This document shows, piece after piece, positions 8,521-16,375 of a stretch of DNA of 47,160 nt. Source of the DNA: Spirochaetota bacterium (GTDB taxonomy: Bacteria; Spirochaetota; Spirochaetia; Treponematales; Rectinemataceae); the NCBI GenBank assembly GCA_026398595.1, contig JAPLSO010000014.1:8336-55495 (forward strand). Direction: 5' to 3'. The notes under the pieces were generated by a model. It had not been told where the DNA came from and ran no database searches. It was given only the letters and a program-made list of their open reading frames with translations. A program made the translations under genes and the position numbers. How positions within the stretch are numbered: the stretch's first letter is position 1; every line of letters starts with the position of its first letter.

Positions 8521-9080
8521 TCCCCCGACCCCTCGTCGCCGGCTCTGGCACCTAGAGCCGACAGTTTTCGGAGGGCTTCGGCTCGCGCCTCCTTCATTCC
8601 CAGCTCGTCATAGGTGTCGGCGAGGTTGAACCAGCCTTCCTTCAGTTCGGGGTCAGCGGCCACGGCTTTCTCGAAGCAGGATCGTGCGGCGGCATACTCT
8701 CCCTTCCTGAACCGGATAATGCCCTTGTCGTTCCATGCCTGGGAATGGTCAGCCTTGAGAGCTATGACCTGGTTATACAGCGCATCTGCAGCGGCGAAAT
8801 TGTCCATGTCGTAGGCGAGCAGTCCCAGGGCGTGCAGGTAGTCGGGCTCTGTAGGAGCGAGGGCGAGTGCTTCGTCCAGATCCTTTCGCGCTGACTCGAA
8901 GTCGCCCGAGAGCCGCTCGGCTTCGGCCCTGTTGAAGAGGATGCCCGGAAGCCTGCCGCCCGCTTCGAGGGCTGAGGCGAAGGCGGCGATGGCCTCGGTA
9001 TACTTCCCCACATCCGTCAGGTCTATGCCCTTCCTGTTGAGGGATGCCGCAGACCTGACTGTTCCTTCGATTCCTGACAT
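8517..9080 (-). CDS. Tetratricopeptide-repeat protein
   Basis: 187-aa soluble protein made of about five TPR units, for example AASLNRKGIDLTDVGKYTEA, LFNRAEAERLSGDFESARKD, AWNDKGIIRFRKGEYAAARS and GWFNLADTYDELGMKEARAE. No signal peptide is evident. The ATG at 9080 has the ribosome site GGGAGG ~10 nt upstream. Its stop overlaps the start of the kinase gene, so the two are translationally coupled, and the TPR array probably serves a protein-interaction role in the same signalling unit. Confidence 0.9.
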   Translation of the reverse strand: MSGIEGTVRSAASLNRKGIDLTDVGKYTEAIAAFASALEAGGRLPGILFNRAEAERLSGDFESARKDLDEALALAPTEPDYLHALGLLAYDMDNFAAADALYNQVIALKADHSQAWNDKGIIRFRKGEYAAARSCFEKAVAADPELKEGWFNLADTYDELGMKEARAEALRKLSALGARAGDEGSGE

Positions 9081-9194
9081 AGTTCCAGTCTCCCTCCCCC
9101 GCGCGTTCCGCAGGACATGTGTAAAACTCCTGAAATACTAAAAAATAATACTCGATTTTTTCTGAAAGGTCATCATCTCCAATACCGGAAGGGC

Positions 9195-9223
9195 TTGTCT
9201 AAAATGTTCGAAATTCATATAAT
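9195..9223 (+). promoter_or_regulatory. hydC: Promoter of the hydrogenase operon
   Basis: -35 TTGTCT (9195-9200), 17-bp spacer, perfect -10 TATAAT (9218-9223), in an AT-rich stretch (about 9130-9280) that contrasts with the GC-rich genes. The predicted start is near 9230, giving a ~50-nt leader with the strong ribosome site GAAAGGGGG before the ATG at 9280. The leader is rich in ATA/TAT runs. I saw no clear repressor palindrome. Confidence 0.75.
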
Positions 9224-9279
9224 ATCAATATAATAATATAGATATAGTTATATTCATATATTAGAAAGGGGGTATTTAA

Positions 9280-9756
9280 ATGCCTGCTGCGCCGATTGAG
9301 TTTTCGAAAGAGCTGGAAGACTACATAGCCGAATGGGGCAAGAAACCTGGTGGACTCATCATGATGCTCCACAGGATTCAGGACGAATTCAGCTATATTC
9401 CCCGCCCAGCGGCGGAGAAACTCTCTGTCATGGTGGGGCTTCCCCTCGCCAAGATATACGGAGTCATCACCTTCTACCATTTTTTTAAGACAACCAAACC
9501 TGGCAAGCACACAATAGCCATGTGCATGGGCACGGCCTGCTATCTCAAGGGCGGGCAGGAATTGGTCGAAGAGGCCAGGTCCATACTCGGCATCGCCGGG
9601 AACGAAGTGACGGACGATGGACTCTTCAGCATCGACGAAGTGCGTTGTCTCGGCTGCTGTGGACTGGCCCCCGTCATCATGGTCGGGAGCGAAGTCTTCG
9701 GCAAAGTCACAAAGGAGCAGCTTCCCGAAATAATCGCGAAATACAGGGTACTCTGA
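9280..9756 (+). CDS. hydC: [FeFe] hydrogenase subunit, NuoE/HndA-like [2Fe-2S] protein
   Basis: 158-aa thioredoxin-fold ferredoxin subunit that passes electrons between the flavin subunit and the hydrogenase. It shows the NuoE pattern: an N-terminal helical region (LIMMLHRIQDEFSYIPRPAA, VYGVITFYHFF-like sequence) then cluster ligands C82-x4-C87 (CMGTAC) and C123-x3-C127 (CLGCC). The ATG at 9280 has GAAAGGGGG upstream. First gene of a five-gene operon with an HndB-like protein, a NuoF-like subunit and the catalytic subunit, the arrangement known from NADP-reducing (Hnd) and bifurcating (HydABC) hydrogenases. Confidence 0.93.
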   Translation: MPAAPIEFSKELEDYIAEWGKKPGGLIMMLHRIQDEFSYIPRPAAEKLSVMVGLPLAKIYGVITFYHFFKTTKPGKHTIAMCMGTACYLKGGQELVEEARSILGIAGNEVTDDGLFSIDEVRCLGCCGLAPVIMVGSEVFGKVTKEQLPEIIAKYRVL

Positions 9757-9791
9757 GGAAGGTCAGGTCTTCGCGGGGATGAAGAACGCCG

Positions 9792-10358
9792 ATGCATTAC
9801 GCCATCGTGGATTTCATCGCCGATATAGCCGAGAACGCCGGTGAATCCGGTGCGGGGAATGTCGTTCTGAAAATCGATGAAACCGGATCCAGCTTCGAAG
9901 TGAGCGTGACCGACGATGGCAAGGGTATGAACGAGAGAGAGTCGGCCTGTGCCCTTGATCCTTTCCATACGGACGGACTTAAGCACCCGGGACGGAAGGT
10001 GGGGCTTGGTCTTCCTTTCCTTAAACAGGCCATCGATCTATCGAAAGGAGATTTTTCCCTCCGTTCCGAGAAGGGCCGGGGAACCGAGGTGAGGTTCCGT
10101 TTCGACAAGGGTAACTTGGACTGTCCTCCCATTGGGGACATAGCCTCGACCCTGCTCTCCATTATCTGTCTTCCGGGGGATGGCGAGTTGACGATCACGC
10201 GAACGAGGAAGGCCGAGGCCGCGGCTGAGGCCGCTGCCCGAGGCGATCTTTCATATGAGCTCAGGAAGAGCGAACTTAAGGAGACGTTGGGGGATCTGGA
10301 AGGCGCTTCCTCCCTGGCTCTCCTGAAGCGATATCTGGTATCGCAGGAAGAAGGATGA
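9792..10358 (+). CDS. GHKL-family ATPase-like protein embedded in the hydrogenase operon
   Basis: 188-aa protein with the nucleotide-binding fold of histidine kinases and anti-sigma factors: N-box DIAENA (~res 11-16), G1-box VTDDGKGM (~res 39-46) and G2-box KVGLGLPF (~res 69-76). It lacks a phospho-accepting histidine domain, receiver or membrane segment. The C-terminal ~60 residues are Ala/Glu-rich and helical, and no family was recognised there. It sits between the HndA-like and HndB-like genes on the same strand, so it is co-transcribed with the hydrogenase. Similar ATPase proteins occur beside NuoE-like genes in other anaerobes, but I know of no established function. The ribosome site is weak (GGGGATGAAG). 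Confidence 0.85.
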   Translation: MHYAIVDFIADIAENAGESGAGNVVLKIDETGSSFEVSVTDDGKGMNERESACALDPFHTDGLKHPGRKVGLGLPFLKQAIDLSKGDFSLRSEKGRGTEVRFRFDKGNLDCPPIGDIASTLLSIICLPGDGELTITRTRKAEAAAEAAARGDLSYELRKSELKETLGDLEGASSLALLKRYLVSQEEG

Positions 10359-10392
10359 ACCGACGGATTGTCGGTGAAGGAAGGAGAGGCTT

Positions 10393-10788
10393 ATGGCAAG
10401 GATGACCCTCGACGAACTCAGGGCGCTCCGCGATTCCAAGCGTCAGGACATGGCGCGGCGGGATGTGGAGGGCAAAGATACCCAGATCATCGTCGGGATG
10501 GGCACCTGCGGCATCGCCGCAGGCGCCAAGCAGACCTTCGACGCCATCGTGGACTCGATCCAGAAGCATGGGATCGGGGACAAGATCGTCATCAGGCAGA
10601 CCGGCTGCATGGGCCTCTGCTATGTCGAGCCGACGGTGGAGGTGGCCGTTCCCGGCATGCCTACCGTCATTTACGGGAAGATGACTTCCGACACGGCGGA
10701 ACAGCTCGTAGTCAAGCATCTCATCGAGCACAGCCTGCTCGACAACCATATCCTCGACCGCCCCGCGGTCGACATCGTCAAGAAATAG
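10393..10788 (+). CDS. hndB: HndB-like [2Fe-2S] ferredoxin-domain protein of the hydrogenase complex
   Basis: 131-aa thioredoxin-like ferredoxin protein. Potential cluster cysteines lie in GMGTCGIAAGA and RQTGCMGLCYVEP. The first motif shows only one Cys where many homologues have two, so cluster binding is not certain. The length and the position between the NuoE-like and NuoF-like genes match HndB of Hnd-type hydrogenases. The ATG at 10393 follows GGAAGGAGAGG. It may be a structural or electron-transfer subunit. Confidence 0.88.
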   Translation: MARMTLDELRALRDSKRQDMARRDVEGKDTQIIVGMGTCGIAAGAKQTFDAIVDSIQKHGIGDKIVIRQTGCMGLCYVEPTVEVAVPGMPTVIYGKMTSDTAEQLVVKHLIEHSLLDNHILDRPAVDIVKK

Positions 10789-10800
10789 AGGGAGGCTGTC

Positions 10801-12591
10801 ATGGCTAAGAAGAATTTCATTCTCGTCTGCGGAGGGACAGGATGCGAATCCTCCCGCGGCGACGAGATCTATAAGACTCTGGTAAAAGAGGCCGAACTCC
10901 AGGGCGTCAAGGATGATGTCCAGGTAGTGAAGACCGGCTGCTTCGGATTCTGCGAGCAGGGCCCCATCGTCAAGGTCCTTCCCGAGGAATCCTTCTATGT
11001 CGGAGTAAAACCCGAGGACGCAGCCGAGATCATCTCCGAACAGGTGATCAAGGGCCGTGAGGTCAAGCGCCTCCTCTACCAGAAGGAGGCCAGGACCGCT
11101 GAAACGTTGAGGATCGAGGACATACACTTCTACCAGAAGCAGTTCCGCGTGGTCTTACGCAACTGCGGCGTCATCAACCCCGAGAATATCGAGGAATATA
11201 TAGCCCGCGAGGGCTATTCCGGTCTCGAGAAGGCCCTCTTCCAGATGAAGCCCGAGGACGTCGTCGAGGAGATCAAGAAATCAGGCTTGAGGGGAAGGGG
11301 CGGAGCCGGATTCCCCACGTGGATGAAATGGGACCTCACCCGCAAGCAGGCCAATCCTGTCAAGTACGTCGTCTGCAACGCGGACGAGGGCGATCCGGGC
11401 GCCTACATGAACCGCTCAACCATCGAGGGCGACCCCCATTCGATCATCGAGGCCATGACGATCTGCGGCTACACGATCGGCGCCCACGAGGGCTTCATCT
11501 ATATTCGCGCCGAATACCCTCTCGCGATCGAGCGCCTGAAAATCGCCCTAGCGCAGGCCAGGGACTATGGCCTCATCGGTAAGGACATCCTCGGTTCGGG
11601 CTTCGATTTCGACATCGAGATAAGGCTCGGCGCGGGCGCTTTCGTCTGCGGCGAGGAGACAGCCCTCCTTCAGTCTCTCGAGGGCAAGCGCGGCATGCCC
11701 GTGCCCAAGCCCCCCTTCCCCGCGATCCAGGGCCTCTGGAAGAAACCCACGGTCATCAACAACGTTGAAACCTACGTCAATGTCTCCGTCATCATGGCCA
11801 AGGGCGCCGATTGGTTCACCAAAATCGGAACCGAGAAATCCAAGGGCACCAAAACCTTCGCCCTCACCGGCAAGATCGCCAACTCGGGTCTCGTCGAGGT
11901 TCCGATGGGCACCACCCTGCGCGAGATCATCTTTGACATCGGCGGCGGCATCCGGAACGGCAAGAAGTTCAAGGGCGTCCAGACCGGCGGCCCCTCGGGC
12001 GGCATCATCACAGCCGAGAGCCTCGATCAGCCCATCACCTATGAGAGCCTCACTGCCCTCGGTTCGATGATGGGTTCGGGCGGCATGATCGTCATGGATG
12101 AGGACGACTGCGTCGTCGACATAGCCAAGTTCTACATGACCTTCTGTGTCGATGAGTCCTGCGGCAAATGCGCTCCCTGCCGGATCGGCACCAAGCAGAT
12201 GCTCGACATCCTGACCAAGATCTCCAAGGGAACGGGGACAGAAGACGATCTTCTCAAGCTCGAGAAAATCGGCAAGGCGATGACCAAGGCATCCCTCTGT
12301 ATGCTCGGCGGCTCGGCGGCCAACCCGACTTTGTCCACCCTGCGCCACTTCAGGGAGGAATATCTGGAGCATATCCGTGACCACAAGTGCCGCGCCGGCA
12401 AGTGCAAGGACCTTGTCGTCTACGAGATCGACCCTGCGAAGTGCATAGGCTGCGGCCTCTGCGCCCGCAGATGCCCCGTGCCCTGTATCTCCGGGGAGAA
12501 GAAACAGCCGCACGTCATCGACAAGACCCGCTGCATTAAATGCGGCGAATGCTTCAAGACCTGCAAGTTTGGCGCGGTCACGAAGCGCTAA
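10801..12591 (+). CDS. hydB: [FeFe] hydrogenase flavin subunit, NuoF/HndC-like NAD(P)H-binding protein
   Basis: 596-aa subunit that oxidises or reduces NAD(P)(H) through FMN. Residues ~1-100 form a thioredoxin-like [2Fe-2S] domain (C10-x4-C15, C47-x3-C51). Residues ~140-440 form the NuoF flavin/NADH domain with GLRGRGGAGFPTWMKW and CNADEGDPGAYMNRS. SCGKCAPCR (~res 453-461) supplies the [4Fe-4S] ligands. The C-terminus carries two ferredoxin clusters, CIGCGLCARRCPVPC and CIKCGECFKTCKFGA. The added N- and C-terminal Fe-S domains are the architecture of HydB/HndC in trimeric or tetrameric hydrogenases rather than of complex I. ATG at 10801 with GGGAGG upstream. Confidence 0.95.
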   Translation: MAKKNFILVCGGTGCESSRGDEIYKTLVKEAELQGVKDDVQVVKTGCFGFCEQGPIVKVLPEESFYVGVKPEDAAEIISEQVIKGREVKRLLYQKEARTAETLRIEDIHFYQKQFRVVLRNCGVINPENIEEYIAREGYSGLEKALFQMKPEDVVEEIKKSGLRGRGGAGFPTWMKWDLTRKQANPVKYVVCNADEGDPGAYMNRSTIEGDPHSIIEAMTICGYTIGAHEGFIYIRAEYPLAIERLKIALAQARDYGLIGKDILGSGFDFDIEIRLGAGAFVCGEETALLQSLEGKRGMPVPKPPFPAIQGLWKKPTVINNVETYVNVSVIMAKGADWFTKIGTEKSKGTKTFALTGKIANSGLVEVPMGTTLREIIFDIGGGIRNGKKFKGVQTGGPSGGIITAESLDQPITYESLTALGSMMGSGGMIVMDEDDCVVDIAKFYMTFCVDESCGKCAPCRIGTKQMLDILTKISKGTGTEDDLLKLEKIGKAMTKASLCMLGGSAANPTLSTLRHFREEYLEHIRDHKCRAGKCKDLVVYEIDPAKCIGCGLCARRCPVPCISGEKKQPHVIDKTRCIKCGECFKTCKFGAVTKR

Positions 12592-12608
12592 AGGACAGGG
12601 AGAAAAAT

Positions 12609-14393
12609 ATGATCAACTGCAAAATCAATGGTATACCGGTCCAGGTCGCCGAGGGGACTACAGTCCTCGAGGCGGCCAAGAAGGCCAACGTCAAGATACC
12701 CACCCTCTGCTACAACCCCGACTTGTCGCCCTGGGCCGCCTGCGGCATCTGCGTTATCAAGGTCGAGGGCAACGGCAAGTTTCTGAGATCCTGCTGTACA
12801 CCCGTGTCGGAGAACATGAGCGTCATCACCAACGACTCCGAGCTCGTCCAGATCCGAAAGACCGTGATCGAACTCATTCTCTCCACCCACCCGGACGACT
12901 GTCTCCAGTGCCCGAGAAACCAGGACTGCGAGCTCCAGACTCTGGCGCAGGAATTCGGGGTCCGCGAACAGCCCTTCCCCAAACAGCTGCGCAACCTTCC
13001 TGTGGACGACACCACGGGCTCCATCGTCCTCAATCCCGAAAAATGCATTCGCTGCGGGCGCTGCGTCACGGTCTGCCAGCAGATGCAGAACGTCTGGGCC
13101 ATCGAGTTCCTGGGCCGCGGCGAAACCACCCGCATAGCCCCGGCCGCGGATGTCAAGCTCGGCGAAAGCCCCTGTATCCGCTGCGGCCAGTGCTCGGCCC
13201 ACTGCCCGGTCGGCGCCATCTACGAGAACGACCAGACGGTTATGGTCTGGGATGCCCTCATGAAGTCGGGTCCCGACGCCAAGACCTGCGTCGTGCAGAT
13301 CGCGCCCGCAGTCCGCGTCGCCCTGGGCGAGGCCTTCGGACTGCCCGCCGGAACCGACCTCACGAAGAAGATCTACACAGCCCTCAAGCGCCTGGGCTTC
13401 GACGCCGTCTTCGACACGAACTTCTCGGCCGACCTCACCATCATGGAGGAGGGCACCGAGTTCGTGAAGCGTCTAACCGCCGCCCTCAAGGACGGCATGG
13501 TCGACGCCACCAAGCTCAAGCACCTACCCCTGATCACCTCCTGCTGCCCCGCCTGGGTCGACTATATGGAGAAGTACTATTCCGATATGGTCCCCAACTT
13601 CTCCACGGCCAAGAGCCCCCAGCAGATGATGGGATCCATGATCAAAACCTACTGGGCGGGCGCCGCGACGATAGACCCGGCCAAGATCTTCTCTGTATCG
13701 GTCATGCCCTGCACGGCCAAGAAGTACGAGACCCACCGCGACCAGACTATGTATGCCTCCGGCTTCCAAGACGTCGATGTTTCCATCACGACCAGGGAAC
13801 TCGCTCGCATGATCAAACAGGCGGGCATCGACCTTCCCAACCTGCCCGAATCCGATGCCGACAGCCCCTTAGGCCCCTACACGGGCGCGGGCGCCATCTT
13901 CGGCGCGACGGGAGGCGTCATGGAGGCCGCGATCCGATCGGCCTACTTCCTCGTCACCGGCAGCGAACTCAAGGACGTCAACTTCACCGCGGTGCGCGGC
14001 ATATCCGGCATCAAGGAAGCCTCGGTCCGCATCGGCGGCATCGACTTAAGGGTCGCCGTGGCCCACCAGATGGGAAACATCCAGCAGGTCCTGGACGAAG
14101 TCCGCAAGGCCCGCGACGAGGGCAGGGAGACCCCCTGGCACTTCATCGAGGTCATGGCCTGCAGGGGCGGATGCATCGGCGGCGGCGGCCAGCCCTACGG
14201 CGCCACCGACGAGGTCCGCAAGCTCAGGATGCGCGCGATCTACGACCACGACGAGCAGCAGGAATATCGCTGCTCCCACCAGAACCCCTACATCACCAAG
14301 ATATACAAGGAGTTCCTGGACGCGCCCGGAAGCCCGAAGGCTCACAAGCTCCTCCATACGCACTATGTGGGGAAGCCGCTCTTTCTGAAATGA
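12609..14393 (+). CDS. hydA: [FeFe] hydrogenase catalytic subunit (group A3-like)
   Basis: 594-aa catalytic subunit that makes or oxidises H2 at the H-cluster. Domains in order: [2Fe-2S] plant-type ferredoxin (cysteines from LCYNPD to RSCCTP), His-Cys3 [4Fe-4S] site (HPDDCLQCPRNQDC), two [4Fe-4S] clusters (CIRCGRCVTVCQ, CIRCGQCSAHCP), then the H-domain. H-cluster signatures are intact: TSCCPAW (C312/C313), MPCTAKKYE (C368), and MACRGGCIGGGGQP (C518, C522). A small-subunit-like tail follows (YRCSHQNPYITKIYKEFL). The start chosen is ATG 12609 (MINCKINGIPVQV) with AGGGAG upstream. The longer frame from 12540 overlaps hydB. With NuoE- and NuoF-like partners it fits the NAD(P)H/ferredoxin-coupled bifurcating group. 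Maturases HydEFG are not in the window. Confidence 0.96.
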   Translation: MINCKINGIPVQVAEGTTVLEAAKKANVKIPTLCYNPDLSPWAACGICVIKVEGNGKFLRSCCTPVSENMSVITNDSELVQIRKTVIELILSTHPDDCLQCPRNQDCELQTLAQEFGVREQPFPKQLRNLPVDDTTGSIVLNPEKCIRCGRCVTVCQQMQNVWAIEFLGRGETTRIAPAADVKLGESPCIRCGQCSAHCPVGAIYENDQTVMVWDALMKSGPDAKTCVVQIAPAVRVALGEAFGLPAGTDLTKKIYTALKRLGFDAVFDTNFSADLTIMEEGTEFVKRLTAALKDGMVDATKLKHLPLITSCCPAWVDYMEKYYSDMVPNFSTAKSPQQMMGSMIKTYWAGAATIDPAKIFSVSVMPCTAKKYETHRDQTMYASGFQDVDVSITTRELARMIKQAGIDLPNLPESDADSPLGPYTGAGAIFGATGGVMEAAIRSAYFLVTGSELKDVNFTAVRGISGIKEASVRIGGIDLRVAVAHQMGNIQQVLDEVRKARDEGRETPWHFIEVMACRGGCIGGGGQPYGATDEVRKLRMRAIYDHDEQQEYRCSHQNPYITKIYKEFLDAPGSPKAHKLLHTHYVGKPLFLK

Positions 14394-14396
14394 GAA

Positions 14397-14453
14397 GAAG
14401 CGGGTACGGACGAGAGTCCAGCCGCTTCAGAGGGCGGTGAAGAAAGCCCTCTG
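14397..14453 (+). other. Structured 3' untranslated region of the hydrogenase mRNA
   Basis: Two stem-loops follow the hydA stop. The first pairs GAAGCGG (14397-14403) with CCGCTTC (14422-14428) and encloses an inner hairpin, GGAC-GAGA-GTCC, with a GNRA-type loop. The second pairs CAGAGGGC (14428-14435) with GCCCTCTG (14446-14453). Neither is followed by a T run, so they are distinct from the terminator just downstream. They could stabilise the transcript or form a small RNA element; function unknown. Confidence 0.5.
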
Positions 14454-14470
14454 ACCGAATCGAGAATTCA

Positions 14471-14503
14471 AGAGGGGATCCGCTTGGGTCCCCTCTTTCT
14501 TTA
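14471..14503 (+). terminator. hydA: Rho-independent terminator of the hydrogenase operon
   Basis: GC-rich stem AGAGGGGATCC / GGTCCCCTCT (one bulged base) with a 5-nt loop GCTTG, followed by TTTCTTTATT. It ends where the convergent 58-aa gene stops (14501) and can probably slow transcription from both sides. Confidence 0.85.
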
Positions 14504-14677
14504 TTCTTCTTTTACTTTGTCCGCCTCGAAGCTGATGGTGATGCTCTTCCCTCCCTGGAAGCCTTTAAGACAGCCTGTCATAGCTTGCAGGGTCGAGCGG
14601 AAGAGGGTAGCCACGAAGGGGACCAGGGGCAATTCCTTTCCATCGCAATAAATGTGAATTTCCTTGTTTTCTGGCAT
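14501..14677 (-). CDS. Small 58-aa protein, unrecognised
   Basis: Starts MPENKEIHIYCDGKELPLVP and ends ITISFEADKVKEE. It looks like a small alpha/beta protein with beta-strand ends and a central helix (FVATLFRSTLQAMTGCLKGF). The ATG at 14677 has a strong ribosome site, AAGGAG, 8 nt upstream. The frame could extend to 14719 but that removes the ribosome site. It is the last gene of the Rsm22-like / MobB-like operon. The clear ribosome site and non-random sequence support a real gene; function unknown. Confidence 0.7.
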   Translation of the reverse strand: MPENKEIHIYCDGKELPLVPFVATLFRSTLQAMTGCLKGFQGGKSITISFEADKVKEE

Positions 14678-14688
14678 CGCGATACTCC

Positions 14689-15207
14689 TTATTCCTGGGC
14701 TGAATACAAGGACAGCCAATCGAGAAAGCGCGGGGCGTCCCCGGAGGAAAATCGGGGGATGGAAGCTCCGGCGGCGGCTTCGGCCAGGCTTGGTCCTCCC
14801 CCGATGAGGGCGGAAGCCTCAGCCAGGGGATGCTTGAGTTCCCATTCCCCTATGGCTTTGCCCGCGACGAGGACAAGGGGGCAACCGGGCAGTTCGAGGC
14901 CCTCACAGAGGATGAGGTCGGCGCCTGGGCAGAGGGCGGCGAGCCCGTCGGCATCCAGACCGGCGGGGCGGAGCGAGAGAACGAGCATCGACTTTTCATC
15001 CAGATAGATCGAGGGCGAGGCGCCGGCGGCGTAGAAACGTTCAGAGTCCTTGACTCCGGGAACCAGGTCGGCGCCGTGTCGCGATTTCTTCACGGTCGCC
15101 GCCAATATACCCCGGACGGCGCATTCGCGCAGGAGCTCCTCGATGAAGCTCGTCTTCCCCGTGTTCGAATAGCCGATGAAGGACAGGATCCTGGGTTGGA
15201 TCTTCAT
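14689..15207 (-). CDS. mobB: MobB-like P-loop GTPase (molybdopterin-guanine dinucleotide biosynthesis B family)
   Basis: 172-aa P-loop protein. Walker A is GYSNTGKTS (~res 12-20). The family-typical downstream block VKKSRHGADLVPGVKDSERF then AAGASPSIYL is present, as is the MobB-like ADLILCEGLEL. MobB assists attachment of GMP to molybdopterin. The usual histidine-rich stretch (HHHD-like) is reduced to SRHGAD. The ATG at 15207 overlaps the TGA of the upstream Rsm22-like gene by 4 bp. No molybdoenzyme or other moa/mob genes are in the window, so the physiological partner is unknown. Confidence 0.82.
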   Translation of the reverse strand: MKIQPRILSFIGYSNTGKTSFIEELLRECAVRGILAATVKKSRHGADLVPGVKDSERFYAAGASPSIYLDEKSMLVLSLRPAGLDADGLAALCPGADLILCEGLELPGCPLVLVAGKAIGEWELKHPLAEASALIGGGPSLAEAAAGASIPRFSSGDAPRFLDWLSLYSAQE

Positions 15208-16353
15208 AGAACCTCCGGGGCCTTGAAGGTGGGAAAGAGCCGCGATTCACGCTCGAAGCCGAAGGAAAGCTCCCCGGGCCTGCGTGAAAGACCTTCGGCG
15301 CGGAAGCAGTCGCCGCGGGCCAGCCCGAAAAAGCCAGCGGCCCGGGCTTCGACCGAGGCGGCGGGGGCGGAGATGGCGGCGAGAGCCTTCCCCGCGCAGA
15401 TGATGAAACGGATACGGCCGGCTTTATTGAGGAGGGGCTCCGAAACCACTCTGCCCGAAAGGACGCTTGTCTCCCCATCCTCTGTCCAGGTTACGGGATC
15501 CCTTCCGCCGCTTCCACCCGCGATCTTGACGAGGGCGAACCAGGTCGCCTTAGCCGAATCCCTGTCGAGGCCAGCCTCGGCGGCCAGGGCGGCTACTGAG
15601 GAAGGCGGGGTCCATGGCCAGGTGGAGTGGCAGGTCCTGCCTTCCCCCGCGCGGATGGCCGGACAGGGATGGGAATCTGGGCAGGGGGCTGCGCAGGCGA
15701 GCCCGGAACTTCCCTTAAGAAGGATGTCCCTGAGCTGGAGTGCGGGAATAGATGTGGCCTGGGCCGAGGGTTCGACGATGAGAAGAATGCCGCCAGGTCG
15801 AAGTTCAGCCGTTGCCCTTTCGAGCAGGGCAGCTCTGCGTTCCAGGGCGTCGGACCTGCCCTTCCACAGTTCGTTGACGCTGTGACAGGCGATGATAAGG
15901 TCGAAAGGACCCGAGGGGAGGCTGTCCTCGCCCTCGAGGTCGAAGACTTCGGTCGTGACAGGCTGATTGCCGGTTTGGTCCGGAAAGACATACTCGGCGA
16001 GCGGGGCCAGGGCCGGCCCCCAGGTCGAGGACCCTGGGATTGGGTGGGAGGAACCCCCTCGCCTCCGTCTCGACGAGGGCGAGGCAGACCTGGACGAATG
16101 AGACGGGCCAGTAGTAGAGAAGGTAGGCTCCGAGATAGTCAGCTGTCGAGAAATAGGCCTGGCCCGCCAGCCTGCGTTCCCCCGTGAGACCCCGCTGCAG
16201 GTCCTTGAGCGCTGTCCCGAGGCTGCCGGCCCAATCCGGTCTGCCCGAGCGGGCGAGACGACCGAGGAATGGCTGGACGCGGCCGAGGGTTTCTTCCAGG
16301 CCAATCCCCGGTCTTCTCGTTACGAAGGCTTGCTCTCGCTTGTGAGGCTGCAT
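15204..16353 (-). pseudogene. Rsm22-like ribosomal small-subunit methyltransferase, one-base frameshift
   Basis: SAM-dependent methyltransferase-like protein of the Rsm22/METTL17 family, linked to small ribosomal subunit assembly. The N-terminal part reads MQPHKREQAFVTRRPGIG... to the SAM motif VLDLGAGPGP in one frame. It continues as LAEYVFPDQTG...CHSVNELW and ends SRLFPTFKAPEVL in another. Deleting one base in the GGGG run at 16003-16006 (plus-strand reading) restores one 382-codon frame (1,149 nt). The family's Fe-S cysteine motif is visible: CAAPCPDSHPCP plus RTCHSTW. A single homopolymer indel is as likely to be a sequence error as a real mutation. The start (16353) nearly abuts the divergent diguanylate cyclase gene. 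Confidence 0.8.
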
Positions 16354-16368
16354 GATGAAAGTTATACT
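16340..16368 (+). promoter_or_regulatory. Promoter of the diguanylate cyclase gene, predicted leaderless
   Basis: -35 TTGTGA (16340-16345), 17-bp spacer, -10 TATACT (16363-16368). The ATG at 16376 begins 8 nt after the -10, about where transcription would start. No Shine-Dalgarno precedes it. The promoter overlaps the first codons of the divergent Rsm22-like gene. Confidence 0.6.
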
Positions 16369-16375
16369 ACATCCC

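Noticed and set aside
11548-12513. Long minus-strand open frame opposite hydB (321 codons)
   Set aside because: It lies wholly opposite a well-identified gene, has no ribosome site and shows low-complexity composition typical of antisense frames in GC-rich DNA.
12540-12608. Longer N-terminus for hydA
   Set aside because: It would overlap the ferredoxin-encoding end of hydB; the ATG at 12609 has a ribosome site and starts the [2Fe-2S] domain properly.
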